From positions 4,681-63,143 of the forward strand of contig CAJUPY010000017.1 in assembly GCA_910588035.1 (NCBI GenBank): a DNA stretch of 58,463 bases. The letters are read 5' to 3'. Position 1 is the stretch's first letter; every line of letters starts with the position of its first letter. Below are positions 44,757-53,609 of this stretch, piece by piece. The position numbers and the translations under genes are program-made. Below the pieces are notes generated by a model. That model was given only the letters and a program-made list of their open reading frames with translations, had not been told where the DNA came from and ran no database searches. Source of the DNA: an uncultured Muribaculaceae bacterium. Lineage in GTDB: Bacteria; Bacteroidota; Bacteroidia; Bacteroidales; Muribaculaceae.

Positions 44757-45467
44757 TCACTGTTTAACCGGTTCTGATTCCGGGGCGATCAGTTTGTAGC
44801 CTTTACCGTGAATGTTGATGATTTCAATCGACGGATCATCTTTGAGGTGTTTACGCAGTTTTGTGATGTAAACGTCCATTGACCGTGCGTTGAAATAATT
44901 GTCGTCGATCCAGATAGTCTTGAGCGCGAAATTGCGTTCAAGAATCTCGTTGATGTGGGCGCAAAGAAGACTGAGCAGTTCGCTCTCTTTGGTGGTCAGC
45001 TTTGTGATTCGGTCGTCAATCATCAACACCTGTTTCTGGGTGTCGAAAGTGAATTTGCCGATCTTATACATAGTGATTTCCTTGCCTTTCTTTCCGCGCA
45101 CTCGGCGAAGTATCGCTTCGATGCGGAACACGAGTTCCTCTATTGAGAAAGGTTTGGTGATATAGTCGTCGGCTCCGATTTTGAAGCCTTCGAGAATATC
45201 GTCTTTAAGAGCTTTTGCGGTCAGGAATATAATGGGGACCTCACTGTTGACAGTCCTTATTTCCTGAGCTAAAGTGAAGCCGTCTTTCTTGGGCATCATG
45301 ACATCGAGCAGACAGATGTCATATTTGCCCTTCACAAATGCCTTGTAACCGCTTTCGCCGTCGGCGAAGAGGTCGGCGTTGAAGCCTTTGGCCTGGAGAT
45401 ATTCTCTGAGTAGCATGCCAAGATATTCATCATCTTCGCAAAGCAGGATACGAACACGTTCTTCCAT
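44757..45467 (-). CDS. rprY: Response regulator RprY (OmpR type)
   Basis: 236 residues. Receiver domain with acidic pair at residues 11-13 (LCEDDEYLG), phosphoacceptor Asp55 (CLLDVMMPKKDG) and the Lys in DYITKPFS, followed by a winged-helix DNA-binding domain (LTTKESELLSLLCAHINEILER ... DVYITKLRKHLKDD). Close to Bacteroides RprY, which is tied to oxidative stress and sodium transport control. It is the second gene of an operon with its kinase. Confidence 0.88.
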   Translation of the reverse strand: MEERVRILLCEDDEYLGMLLREYLQAKGFNADLFADGESGYKAFVKGKYDICLLDVMMPKKDGFTLAQEIRTVNSEVPIIFLTAKALKDDILEGFKIGADDYITKPFSIEELVFRIEAILRRVRGKKGKEITMYKIGKFTFDTQKQVLMIDDRITKLTTKESELLSLLCAHINEILERNFALKTIWIDDNYFNARSMDVYITKLRKHLKDDPSIEIINIHGKGYKLIAPESEPVKQ

Positions 45468-45474
45468 AGTCGTC

Positions 45475-47007
45475 TCAGTTTTTGATTAGGGGTAATATGA
45501 TTATAAATTTTGTTCCTGTGTTGATTTCGCTCTCGACTCTGATTTCACCGTCCATCGCCTTCACCATTTTATCGACATAGGCGAGTCCGAGTCCGAAGCC
45601 TTTCACATCGTGTCGGTTTCCGGTCGAAACGCGGTAGAATCGTTCGAATATGCGTTTGAGATCTTCTTTCTTTATGCCGATTCCGTTGTCGCTGACCGTG
45701 ATCTCAAGACGGTTGGAGGCCAGGTCACGTGTCGTGACCTTCAATTGCAGCGGATCATCTTCCTTACGATATTTGACTGCATTGTCAAGCAGGTTGAAGA
45801 TGACGTTTGTAAAGTGCATCTCATCGACACTGACTTTGGCATCTTCAGCATTGAGTGACGCCTCGAGGCGTCCGCCGTATCGTTCTACCTTCAGTTTGAA
45901 TGTTTTGACTATATTTTCTATCGCCTTGTTGGCGTCGACGTCCTGAAGTCTGAGCGAAGCCTTGTTGCGTTCGAACATAGACATCTGAAGTACCTTCTCG
46001 ACCTGGAATCTGAGTCGTTTTGTCTCGTCCATGATGACGGTCGAGATGTGTTGAAGCATCGTAGGCGATTTTCTGACCGTGTCATCATTGAGCATCTGTG
46101 CGGCCAATGATATTGATGAGATCGGCGTTTTGAACTCATGGGTCATGTTGTTGATGAAATCGTTTTTCATCTCGGTCAGCTTCTTCTGGCGGAAGGCCAG
46201 AACGACTGTGTATACAAATATGATCAGGAGAATGAAGGTGAACGCAAACGATGGGATCATCAGCCTGATTGAAGACATGATGTAGTTCTTTTTGCTCGGA
46301 AAATAGACTTTCAGGTAGTTTTTCTTCGGTGTCGCGTCGTTGGGAAAGAGTGTTTGGACAAACATGTTGTTTTCTCCTTCTTCCTGAGCCGAATAACCAG
46401 AGGTTCGGTAGAGTATGTAGCCGTTGCGGTTGACGACGGCAAATTCGAAAGGAAGGTCAAGACCATTGTTCTCGAGTTCGCTGAGAAGATATTTTCTTAT
46501 GACTGTAGTGTCGGCACGCTCTTCTATCGGGCGACTGCTTGACTGGCTTATGATGTTGAGTATGACTTCGTCGATCAATCCTTTCTGATAGAGATATTGG
46601 CCTTTAAGCACTTCCTGCATAGACTTGTAGTGCTCCAGCACAGTGCTCGGGGAGCTTTGCATCTTGACGATCTTGTCGGCATCGGCCTTGATCGTGAGAT
46701 CGGCTTCGACACCGCTCGAGGTGGTGAAGGAGAGTTTTAGTCCGCCGAGATGGGGCGCGCTTCCGTCGGCATATTGTGCATAGATAGAGCTGGCCTCGAT
46801 GTGGGCTACGTCTTCCTCGAGAAAATGCTTGGTCTCGTCTTGCTCAAGCATCTGTGTGACAGCGTAGAGACTGCGCTTGACACTCTCCACAAATTGATCG
46901 TCGCGCATCTTGATCATGTTTTCCATATACATGATCTGTACGACGAGAAGGCCTGCGAATGTTATGGCCATCAATATTGTCAGCAACCAGATGGTTGATT
47001 TTTTCAT
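45475..47007 (-). CDS. rprX: Sensor histidine kinase RprX
   Basis: 510 residues. Two membrane spans (residues ~7-28 and ~250-270) enclose a periplasmic sensor region of about 220 residues. The cytoplasmic part has the HisKA box NNMTHEFKTPISS, N-box NVIFNLLDNAVKY, and G-boxes SDNGIGI and GFGLGLAYV. It should phosphorylate RprY. No HAMP domain is evident. The genes are separated by 7 bp. Confidence 0.88.
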   Translation of the reverse strand: MKKSTIWLLTILMAITFAGLLVVQIMYMENMIKMRDDQFVESVKRSLYAVTQMLEQDETKHFLEEDVAHIEASSIYAQYADGSAPHLGGLKLSFTTSSGVEADLTIKADADKIVKMQSSPSTVLEHYKSMQEVLKGQYLYQKGLIDEVILNIISQSSSRPIEERADTTVIRKYLLSELENNGLDLPFEFAVVNRNGYILYRTSGYSAQEEGENNMFVQTLFPNDATPKKNYLKVYFPSKKNYIMSSIRLMIPSFAFTFILLIIFVYTVVLAFRQKKLTEMKNDFINNMTHEFKTPISSISLAAQMLNDDTVRKSPTMLQHISTVIMDETKRLRFQVEKVLQMSMFERNKASLRLQDVDANKAIENIVKTFKLKVERYGGRLEASLNAEDAKVSVDEMHFTNVIFNLLDNAVKYRKEDDPLQLKVTTRDLASNRLEITVSDNGIGIKKEDLKRIFERFYRVSTGNRHDVKGFGLGLAYVDKMVKAMDGEIRVESEINTGTKFIIILPLIKN

Positions 47008-47147
47008 AATATTTCTTGTTGTTTGACGTCCCCGGGGCGTCAGATAAAAAAATTAATTAAATTTATGTATATTAATCTAACAACATTTAAGTGGCGTTGG
47101 TTGCCACTGAATAACACTTTTTTGAGTTGTATTTTAACATTACGCGT

Positions 47148-47179
47148 CAAAATTAACATAAAAATGTGAAATATGCAAA
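47148..47179 (-). promoter_or_regulatory. Promoter of rprX-rprY
   Basis: On the minus strand: TTTG (47179-47176), 20 nt, TAATTTTG (47155-47148). Both boxes match consensus. The ATG of rprX lies about 140 bp downstream, so a long AT-rich leader is predicted. Confidence 0.7.
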
Positions 47180-47204
47180 TTTTCTTGTTTATTTCTCGAT
47201 TTCA

Positions 47205-48611
47205 TCAGTCGTCATCCGCCTCTTCTGTGCCTTTGGCCGGAAGGGTCAGATGCAGAAGAACATAACCGATTATTCCAGACAGCAGCGATCCGGCTACGAT
47301 TCCGAGTTTGGCGTGGTCGAGAAGTTCGGTCTCGTTTCCAAACGACAGGTTGGCGATAAACAGCGATACAGTGAATCCGATGCCACCTAAAACGGCGATT
47401 GAAGCCAGCATGCGCCAGTCGGTATTTTCAGGCATCGGTGCAAGTTTCAGTTTAATTGCTGCCCATGAGAAGATGAATATTCCTGCAAATTTCCCAATGA
47501 ACAGACCTACTATAATTGCGAGACTCACTCCTTCGAATATGGTCGCCGGGTTCATGTCGAGCAGATAAATGCCGGCGTTGGCAAAGGCGAACAGCGGAAT
47601 GATGAAATAGTTCACGACAGGGTGAAGCGTGTCCTCGAGATCCTGCAACGGAGATATGACTTTGTCAGATGCCGATTCGATCTGTTTCAGCCAGTCGAGC
47701 TGCTGATGGGTTAGGATTGTACGCTGGCAAAGGGCATCATCGTCATCGGCGTTGAAATGGGCGATTGATTTCCTGATTTTCTTGATGTAGCCGGCAGGTG
47801 CATATACGGGTGTCGCCGGAACGCAAAAAGCGACGAGCACACCGGCAATAGTGGGATGTATGCCTGAGTTAAGGAACAGAAACCACACGATTCCGCCGAT
47901 TGTGAAATAGAATGCTTTACTCTGAATAGACATGATGCCACCTAAGAATAAAACCCCAAGCAAGATGAATGCGTAGACCAGCAACATCAGTTCGATGTGG
48001 TTGGAATAAAAAGCTGCAATCACTATGATGCCGCCGATGTCATCGACAACGGCCAGTGTGGTCAGGAAAATTTTCAAGGAGACAGGCACGCGCGAACCGA
48101 GCATGGCGAGAATGCCAAGCGAGAATGCGATGTCTGTGGCCATGGGAATGGCGGCGCCGTCGGTATAACCGGTGCCTTGGCTCATGGTGATGAAAATGGC
48201 GACCGGAACTGCCATGCCTCCGACAGCTGCTATTATAGGTAGTAATGCCTGTTTGAATGACGACAGTTCGCCAACGAGAATCTCGCGTTTTATCTCGAGA
48301 CCGATAGTGAAGAAAAAAATTGCCATCAATGCGTCGTTTATGAACTGAAGCATTGTCATCGGGTGGCCTGAATGGCTGAAAAGGTTGAAACCGCCGATCT
48401 GCAGCCTCACCTCCTGATTCCAGAAACTGAAATAGGTTTGGTTGATAGACGGAATGTTGGCGATGACCAGTGCGAGCATGGTCGCCGCGATCAGCACATT
48501 TCCACCTGAGGCGTGTCTGCGTAGGGTTTGCCGTGCGGCATAAAATACTTTTCCTATTTTGCCCTGTTGAGCTTCTTTTTCTGTAGTGCAGTCTTGGTGT
48601 AGCTTGTCCAT
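47205..48611 (-). CDS. nhaA: Na+/H+ antiporter NhaA
   Basis: 468 residues, 12-span layout of NhaA. The key segments are ATDIAFSLGILAMLGSR and AVVDDIGGIIVIAAF with the paired Asp that binds Na+/H+. A hydrophilic insert of about 45 residues in the middle (FNADDDDALCQRTILT...) makes it longer than the E. coli protein (388). It exports Na+ for H+ uptake and is placed beside rprXY, whose Bacteroides relatives control sodium-linked genes. Confidence 0.93.
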   Translation of the reverse strand: MDKLHQDCTTEKEAQQGKIGKVFYAARQTLRRHASGGNVLIAATMLALVIANIPSINQTYFSFWNQEVRLQIGGFNLFSHSGHPMTMLQFINDALMAIFFFTIGLEIKREILVGELSSFKQALLPIIAAVGGMAVPVAIFITMSQGTGYTDGAAIPMATDIAFSLGILAMLGSRVPVSLKIFLTTLAVVDDIGGIIVIAAFYSNHIELMLLVYAFILLGVLFLGGIMSIQSKAFYFTIGGIVWFLFLNSGIHPTIAGVLVAFCVPATPVYAPAGYIKKIRKSIAHFNADDDDALCQRTILTHQQLDWLKQIESASDKVISPLQDLEDTLHPVVNYFIIPLFAFANAGIYLLDMNPATIFEGVSLAIIVGLFIGKFAGIFIFSWAAIKLKLAPMPENTDWRMLASIAVLGGIGFTVSLFIANLSFGNETELLDHAKLGIVAGSLLSGIIGYVLLHLTLPAKGTEEADDD

Positions 48612-48697
48612 AGTCGAAACTTTTCAAATTTTAACAATTGTAATGCTTCAAATGTTCTGAGTGACCCGCTCTGACACATGTTGAACCATTTGAAGGT

Positions 48698-49069
48698 ACG
48701 GAAATCAGCGGAAATAACGATTTCGGCACGATTGGTGTAAAAGACGGCCGGTTGCTGGTGTGGCACGGCGAAAAAGGTGACCAGACCGGAGTTTATGGAA
48801 ATGCCATATATAAAATAATAGGCGAATTGCCTGTGTCGGAAATGATTCAGTGCCGAATGTCTGACAGCACTATTTTTGCTGTTTTCGCAAAGCCTGTCGG
48901 TAAAGATTCGAATCGGATTATAATTTTCTCAGGTTCGGCTTATGCAGGTTTTACAGGGGCTTTGATCGGAAATATTTCAGATGAGGCATTGAATTTACTT
49001 AGAACCGCGGTTCTGATTCCGAGAGAGGAGGGTGGAACGTCACTCTACTTGAACGCAATGAATTTTTAG
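48698..49069 (+). pseudogene. Orphan ORF without a normal start codon
   Basis: An open frame from 48665 to the TAG at 49067-49069 encodes a protein-like sequence of about 123 residues: EISGNNDFGTIGVKDGR, then VWHGEKGDQTGVYGN and GFTGALIGNISDEAL. There is no ATG or GTG near its start. The codon where Met is expected (48698-48700) is ACG, one change from ATG. A TTG at 48752 would give 105 residues. Either translation starts at a non-standard codon or the gene has lost its start. I do not recognise the family. nhaA lies divergently to the left. Confidence 0.4.
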
Positions 49070-49178
49070 GCCACCTTGTCCGAGTGCATAGCAGCTTCAC
49101 CTGTCTCGTTGTAAAACACAGTCGTCTTTGATTTCTGCCGATGATGTGATGTCGATTTGAATAATTTTTCCAAAGATT

Positions 49179-49210
49179 GTTGATAATGATAATTGTTTGG
49201 AGTATCTTTG
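49179..49210 (+). promoter_or_regulatory. Promoter of the Fur-family gene
   Basis: GTTG (49179-49182), 20 nt and TATCTTTG (49203-49210) match the Bacteroidetes promoter well. The ATG at 49220 lies only 9 bp after the -7 box, so the mRNA should be nearly leaderless. Confidence 0.7.
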
Positions 49211-49219
49211 CCTATAATT

Positions 49220-49684
49220 ATGGCTGACGATAAATTGCAAGTGACAGCACGTGAGACACTGACGTCGTTTCTGAAAGGACGCCGGTTGCGTAAGACGCCT
49301 GAGCGATATGCGATTCTTGAAAAAGTCTTCGGGTTTGACGAGCATTTCAAAATTGAGACGCTGCGTGAACAAATGGACAAGGATTCATATCATGTCAGTC
49401 GTGCTACGTTATACAACACGATGCAGCTGTTTGTCGAGGCCGGTCTGGTCAGAAAACATCAGTTTGAAAACCAACCTGCCCAGTATGAGCGGGTGATCGG
49501 TCAACCGATTGGCAATCACCACCATTTGATTTGCCGTCACTGCGGAAAGGTCAAGGAGGTGAAAGATCCTGAATTTGTGAAGATCCTCGAGACTCGTCGA
49601 TACCGGACGTTCAAGACCGAGTTCTTCTCGCTCTATGTCTATGGCACTTGCTCTTCATGTCAGCGCAAATTGAAAAAGAAATAA
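49220..49684 (+). CDS. Fur-family metal-dependent regulator
   Basis: About 154 residues. An N-terminal winged helix (RRLRKTPERYAILEKVF ... VSRATLYNTMQLFVEAGLV) is followed by the metal-binding dimerisation part with GNHHHLICRHCGKVKEV (His cluster and first C-x-x-C) and TCSSCQRK (second C-x-x-C, structural zinc). Whether it senses iron (Fur), peroxide (PerR) or zinc cannot be told. I chose the ATG at 49220; a TTG at 49193 lies in the promoter. It is followed by purA. Confidence 0.9.
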   Translation: MADDKLQVTARETLTSFLKGRRLRKTPERYAILEKVFGFDEHFKIETLREQMDKDSYHVSRATLYNTMQLFVEAGLVRKHQFENQPAQYERVIGQPIGNHHHLICRHCGKVKEVKDPEFVKILETRRYRTFKTEFFSLYVYGTCSSCQRKLKKK

Positions 49685-49725
49685 TCACATTCCAATCACG
49701 AAATAAAGATAACAAGATTTTAACT

Positions 49726-50994
49726 ATGAAGGTTGATGTATTGCTCGGCCTGCAATGGGGCGACGAGGGAAAAGGAAAAGTAGTAGATGTGCTCACCCCG
49801 AGATATGATGTGGTGGCACGTTTTCAAGGAGGTCCCAATGCCGGTCACACACTTGAGTTTGAAGGTAAGAAATATGTCCTGCGTTCCATTCCGTCGGGAA
49901 TCTTCCAGCATGGCCAGACCAATATAATCGGAAATGGTGTCGTGCTTGATCCGATATTGTTCCGTGAAGAGGCCGAGGCTCTTGAAAAAAGCGGAATAGA
50001 CTTGAAAAAGGTATTGAAGATCTCGAAAAAAGTGCATCTCATTCTTCCGACCCACCGTCTGCTCGATGCTGCAAACGAGAAGGCGAAGGGAGGCAGCAAG
50101 ATCGGTACGACAGGTAAGGGTATCGGTCCGACCTACACCGACAAAATCAGCCGCAACGGTCTCAGACTTGGTGATCTTTTTGACAATTTCGATGCAAAGT
50201 ACAGTGCAGCACGTGACCGTCATCTCAAACAGCTTGCGGCATTAGGCGAGAATCCCGATATAACCGAGAATGAGGCCCGTTGGAAAGATGCTGTCGAATA
50301 TATGCGTGGATTTGATATAATCGACAGCGAATATGAAATAAACAACTATCTCCGTCAGGGCAAGAGTGTGTTGTGTGAAGGTGCTCAAGGCACATTGCTT
50401 GATGTTGATTTCGGATCATATCCTTTTGTCACATCAAGCAACACGATCTGTGCAGGTGCATGTTCCGGACTCGGAGTGGCTCCTAACCGCATCGGCGAGG
50501 TGTTCGGCATTTTCAAAGCATATTGCACCCGTGTCGGCAGCGGCCCGTTCCCGACTGAGCTCTTTGACGAGACTGGCAAAAAAATACGTGACATCGGTCA
50601 TGAGTATGGAGCTGTCACGGGGCGTGAACGCCGATGTGGCTGGATTGATCTTGTCGCGTTGAAATATTCGATCATGTTGAACGGGGTCACACAGCTCATA
50701 ATGATGAAAAGCGATGTACTAGACGATTTTGATGAAATCAAGGCATGTGTGGCCTATGAGATCGACGGTGAACGCACAGATCGTTTCCCGTTCTCGATTG
50801 AGTCCGCCGAGTTGAAACCGGTTTATGTCACCATGCCCGGTTGGAAGACTGACATGACAAAAATCAAGAGCGAGACAGAGTTTCCCGAGGCATTCCGGAA
50901 CTATATCGCATTTCTTGAGAAAGAACTTGAGACTCCGATCACCATTGTTTCTGTTGGGCCTGACCGTGAACAGACGATCGTGAGATCAAAATAA
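49726..50994 (+). CDS. purA: Adenylosuccinate synthetase
   Basis: About 422 residues. PurA joins IMP and aspartate with GTP to form adenylosuccinate, the first step from IMP to AMP. The start MKVDVLLGLQWGDEGKGK holds the GDEGKGK P-loop. Also seen: GGPNAGHT, IGTTGKGIGPTYTDK, EGAQGTLLDVDFG and VTGRERRCGWIDL. Length is normal. The spacing to the Fur-family gene (41 bp) suggests a shared transcript. Longer in-frame starts overlap that gene and are unlikely. Confidence 0.95.
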   Translation: MKVDVLLGLQWGDEGKGKVVDVLTPRYDVVARFQGGPNAGHTLEFEGKKYVLRSIPSGIFQHGQTNIIGNGVVLDPILFREEAEALEKSGIDLKKVLKISKKVHLILPTHRLLDAANEKAKGGSKIGTTGKGIGPTYTDKISRNGLRLGDLFDNFDAKYSAARDRHLKQLAALGENPDITENEARWKDAVEYMRGFDIIDSEYEINNYLRQGKSVLCEGAQGTLLDVDFGSYPFVTSSNTICAGACSGLGVAPNRIGEVFGIFKAYCTRVGSGPFPTELFDETGKKIRDIGHEYGAVTGRERRCGWIDLVALKYSIMLNGVTQLIMMKSDVLDDFDEIKACVAYEIDGERTDRFPFSIESAELKPVYVTMPGWKTDMTKIKSETEFPEAFRNYIAFLEKELETPITIVSVGPDREQTIVRSK

Positions 50995-51049
50995 CCTGAT
51001 CAATAGATAAATAACACAAATAAGCTAACCTAACATTTCTTTTAATACC

Positions 51050-52297
51050 ATGGCAAAAGTAAAACCGTTCCGCGGTCTTAGACCGCCAAAGGAATTTATA
51101 ACCGAAGTCGCTTCCCGACCCTACGACGTGCTTAATTCAGAAGAAGCACGTCGTGAGGCCGAGGGAAACGGTAAGTCTCTTTATCATATCATCAAGCCTG
51201 AGATCGATTTCGAACCTGGTACCGATGAGCACGATCCGAAAGTCTATGACAAAGCGGTTGAGAATTTCAACGCATTTCAACGTAACGGTTGGTTGGTTCA
51301 AGACGGCGAGGAGCATTATTATATCTATGCCCAGACCATGGACGGCCGCACGCAGTATGGCATCGTTGTAGCCGCCAATGTCGATGACTACATGAATGAG
51401 CGCATCAAGAAGCATGAGTTGACGCGTCGCGACAAAGAGGAAGACCGCATGAAGCATGTAAGAATAAATAATGCCAATGTCGAACCCGTATTTTTCGCAT
51501 TTCCGGACAACGAGGCTCTTGAAGAGATAATACGTTCGGTCACGGCTTCGGAACCTGAATATGATTTCATTGCTCCCGACGGCTTCGGCCACACTTTCTG
51601 GGTGATTGATGACCAAAAGACGATCGCATGTATAACCGAAGAGTTTGAAAAGATACCCTATTTGTATATCGCAGACGGCCACCACCGCACCGCAGCCGCG
51701 GCACTTGTGGGTAATGAGAAAGCGAAATCAAACCCCAACCACACCGGCACTGAGGAATATAATTATTTTCTCGCAGTCGCATTTCCTGCATCACATTTGA
51801 AGATAATTGATTACAATCGGGTTGTCAAGGATTTGAACGGCCACTCTGTAGAGGATTTCCTGAAACTTCTTGAGAAAGATTTTGTGGTTGAACTGAAAGG
51901 AAAGGAAATCTATTCACCTTCGGCTTTGCATAATTTCTCGCTCTACGTTGACGGAAACTGGTATTCACTGACTGCGCGTGAAGGTCGTTATGACGATAAT
52001 GATCCGATCGGAGTGCTTGATGTGACTATTTCGAGCGATTTGATTCTGCGTGATATTCTCGGCATCACAGACCTCAGGTCCGATAAACGCATAGACTTTG
52101 TCGGAGGAATAAGAGGCTTGGGTGAGCTTAAAAAACGCGTCGACAACGGAGAGATGAAAATGGCATTGGCTCTATATCCGGTTTCCATGAAACAGTTGAT
52201 GGATATTGCCGATACCGGTAATATAATGCCACCGAAAACAACCTGGTTTGAACCAAAACTTCGTTCGGGTCTTGTGATACACAAACTCGACGATTGA
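51050..52297 (+). CDS. DUF1015 family protein
   Basis: 415 residues matching DUF1015 (MAKVKPFRGLRPPKE, SRPYDVLNSEEAR, YADGHHRTAA-like segment IADGHHRTAAAALVG and the EDRMKHVR helix). Related proteins include ADP-dependent serine kinase (SerK) of archaea, but that reaction is not shown here. No signal peptide; cytoplasmic. It follows purA by 55 bp and ends with a strong terminator. Confidence 0.85.
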   Translation: MAKVKPFRGLRPPKEFITEVASRPYDVLNSEEARREAEGNGKSLYHIIKPEIDFEPGTDEHDPKVYDKAVENFNAFQRNGWLVQDGEEHYYIYAQTMDGRTQYGIVVAANVDDYMNERIKKHELTRRDKEEDRMKHVRINNANVEPVFFAFPDNEALEEIIRSVTASEPEYDFIAPDGFGHTFWVIDDQKTIACITEEFEKIPYLYIADGHHRTAAAALVGNEKAKSNPNHTGTEEYNYFLAVAFPASHLKIIDYNRVVKDLNGHSVEDFLKLLEKDFVVELKGKEIYSPSALHNFSLYVDGNWYSLTAREGRYDDNDPIGVLDVTISSDLILRDILGITDLRSDKRIDFVGGIRGLGELKKRVDNGEMKMALALYPVSMKQLMDIADTGNIMPPKTTWFEPKLRSGLVIHKLDD

Positions 52298-52322
52298 TTT
52301 CGGAAAAGTTTTATTTATAGGT

Positions 52323-52353
52323 GAGGTTTGACCAACCGGTCAAACCTCTTTTT
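52323..52353 (+). terminator. Terminator of the DUF1015 gene
   Basis: Perfect 11-bp stem (GAGGTTTGACC and its complement), loop AACC, then five Ts. 26 bp after the stop. Confidence 0.92.
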
Positions 52354-52359
52354 ATACAA

Positions 52360-52425
52360 TAAAAAAATTGATTGTCTCCCGACAATCAATCTTAGTTAAC
52401 CTTAAATCTAATACCATGAAAAACA
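52360..52425 (-). ncRNA. Candidate small RNA (about 65 nt)
   Basis: On the minus strand a complete promoter (52461-52431) is followed 40-odd bases later by the strong terminator at 52390-52361. The stretch between is not coding in any useful way on this strand. It contains GGTATTAGATTTAAGGTTAAC, a sequence I believe recurs between genes in Bacteroidales genomes. If transcribed, the RNA would be about 65 nt and end in the GGGA-loop hairpin. It could instead be the 3' UTR of the gtrA operon. Confidence 0.45.
52361..52390 (-). terminator. Minus-strand terminator facing the DUF1015 terminator
   Basis: In minus-strand RNA, ATTGATTGTC / GACAATCAAT form a perfect 10-bp stem with loop GGGA, followed by seven Ts. 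It ends the pheS-nth-TRIC-gtrA transcript and/or the predicted small RNA just upstream of it. Confidence 0.9.
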
Positions 52426-52430
52426 CGTTG

Positions 52431-52461
52431 CAAATTTAATGTATTAGTTTGAAATTGCAAA
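52431..52461 (-). promoter_or_regulatory. Promoter for the candidate small RNA
   Basis: Minus strand: TTTG (52461-52458), 19-nt spacer, TAAATTTG (52438-52431). It matches the Bacteroidetes consensus although the nearest downstream gene runs the other way. Confidence 0.6.
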
Positions 52462-52532
52462 GTAATTCAGAGGTATTGATGTGTGATTAATATTTTTTAA
52501 CTGATAAATCTGTTGATTTATAGTTTTTAGAA

Positions 52533-52973
52533 TCAAATTCTGAACGTGACAAGCCGGTTGTATACATAATTTGCGAGCGTATATAGAACCATGCCGATCA
52601 GTGTTGCGACACCATAACCGCTGATATGGAAACCTGACACTGTCCAGATCATGTCACCATAGGGCGTGTTTTCAGTCAGAGTCCACACTGTGAATAATTG
52701 AAGTCCGTAGCAGATGATGAATCCGGCGATGAATCTGACAACTTGCCTCATGGAGTCTTCCTTGACTTTGAAGACCCAATTCTTGTTCCAAAGAAATGAA
52801 TTGATCAATCCGGCAACATAACCGATTGCGTTTGATATATATTCATTTACCCCAAGCAAAGATTTGCACACGAAGATCACGATCAAAGTTATCAGTGTGT
52901 TCATCATGCCAACGAGCACATATTTGATGAATTGCCACAAGGTGGCGCGGTTTGCGAATTTTGAAATTTTCAT
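52533..52973 (-). CDS. GtrA-family membrane protein
   Basis: 146 residues with four membrane spans, matching GtrA (PF04138): FIKYVLVGMMNTLITLIV at the first span, YVAGLINSFLWNKNWVF (typical N-S-F-x-x-N-x-x-W-x-F motif), and the last span ending NYVYNRLVTFRI. GtrA proteins are thought to flip or present undecaprenyl-linked glucose for surface-glycan decoration. The ATG overlaps the stop of the TRIC gene by 4 bp. Confidence 0.88.
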   Translation of the reverse strand: MKISKFANRATLWQFIKYVLVGMMNTLITLIVIFVCKSLLGVNEYISNAIGYVAGLINSFLWNKNWVFKVKEDSMRQVVRFIAGFIICYGLQLFTVWTLTENTPYGDMIWTVSGFHISGYGVATLIGMVLYTLANYVYNRLVTFRI

Positions 52974-53605
52974 TGTCTGTCAGTGTCGTTTTTACGTTCA
53001 TATTTTAGAACGGGGAGAGCCCAGTTGTATCTGATCGCACACACTCTCAAGCCTATGACCGTGACAGCGCATGCGCTTTGCTGCAATACGGGAGAGCCGC
53101 CGGCGCAGTCGATGATCCAGTAGATTATTCCACCGGCTATGCAGGCTGTAGCATAGATGTCTTTTCTGAAAAACAGAGGTTCTTCATTGATGAGTATGTC
53201 GCGTGTCACTCCACCGAAAGAGCCTGTTATCATGCCCATTGCAATTGCCACCCACATCGGAAAACCGCAAGCAAGACTTTTCTGAATTCCGATCACAACA
53301 AACAATGCCAGACCGATTGCATCGAATAGAAAAAGGGTGCGGTTGAATCTGACAAGTGTCTTCCTGAAAATGATCACCAGAGCGAGAGAGAGTCCGGTGA
53401 CGAGCAAATAGAGCGGCGTTTCCATCCAGAAGACCGTGATGTCGAGCAGGACATCACGCAGCGTACCGCCTCCGATAGCCGTCACAAGTCCGATGGTGTA
53501 AGCTCCAAACCAGTCAAATTCTTTTGCCGCGGCAAGTCTGATGCCGCTGATGGCAAATGCGATTGTTCCGATAACCTCGATTGTGGTCAAGAATATATCG
53601 TCCAT
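52970..53605 (-). CDS. TRIC/UPF0126-family cation-channel-like protein
   Basis: 211 residues with about seven spans in two repeats. Each repeat has the Gly-rich loop of the family: AIGGGTLRDVLLD in the first and GSFGGVTRDILINEEP in the second. Prokaryotic TRIC proteins form trimeric monovalent-cation channels. It lies 4 bp after nth. Confidence 0.87.
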   Translation of the reverse strand: MDDIFLTTIEVIGTIAFAISGIRLAAAKEFDWFGAYTIGLVTAIGGGTLRDVLLDITVFWMETPLYLLVTGLSLALVIIFRKTLVRFNRTLFLFDAIGLALFVVIGIQKSLACGFPMWVAIAMGMITGSFGGVTRDILINEEPLFFRKDIYATACIAGGIIYWIIDCAGGSPVLQQSACAVTVIGLRVCAIRYNWALPVLKYERKNDTDRQ

Positions 53606-53609
53606 AATT

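Noticed and set aside
48040..48627. 195-codon minus-strand ORF within nhaA.
   Set aside because: Arg/His-rich shadow frame of the antiporter, with no independent support.
52411..52437. Eight-codon mini-ORF (MKNTLQI) on the plus strand next to the candidate sRNA.
   Set aside because: It is antisense to the predicted promoter and sRNA region, has no promoter of its own on that strand, and lies after a terminator.
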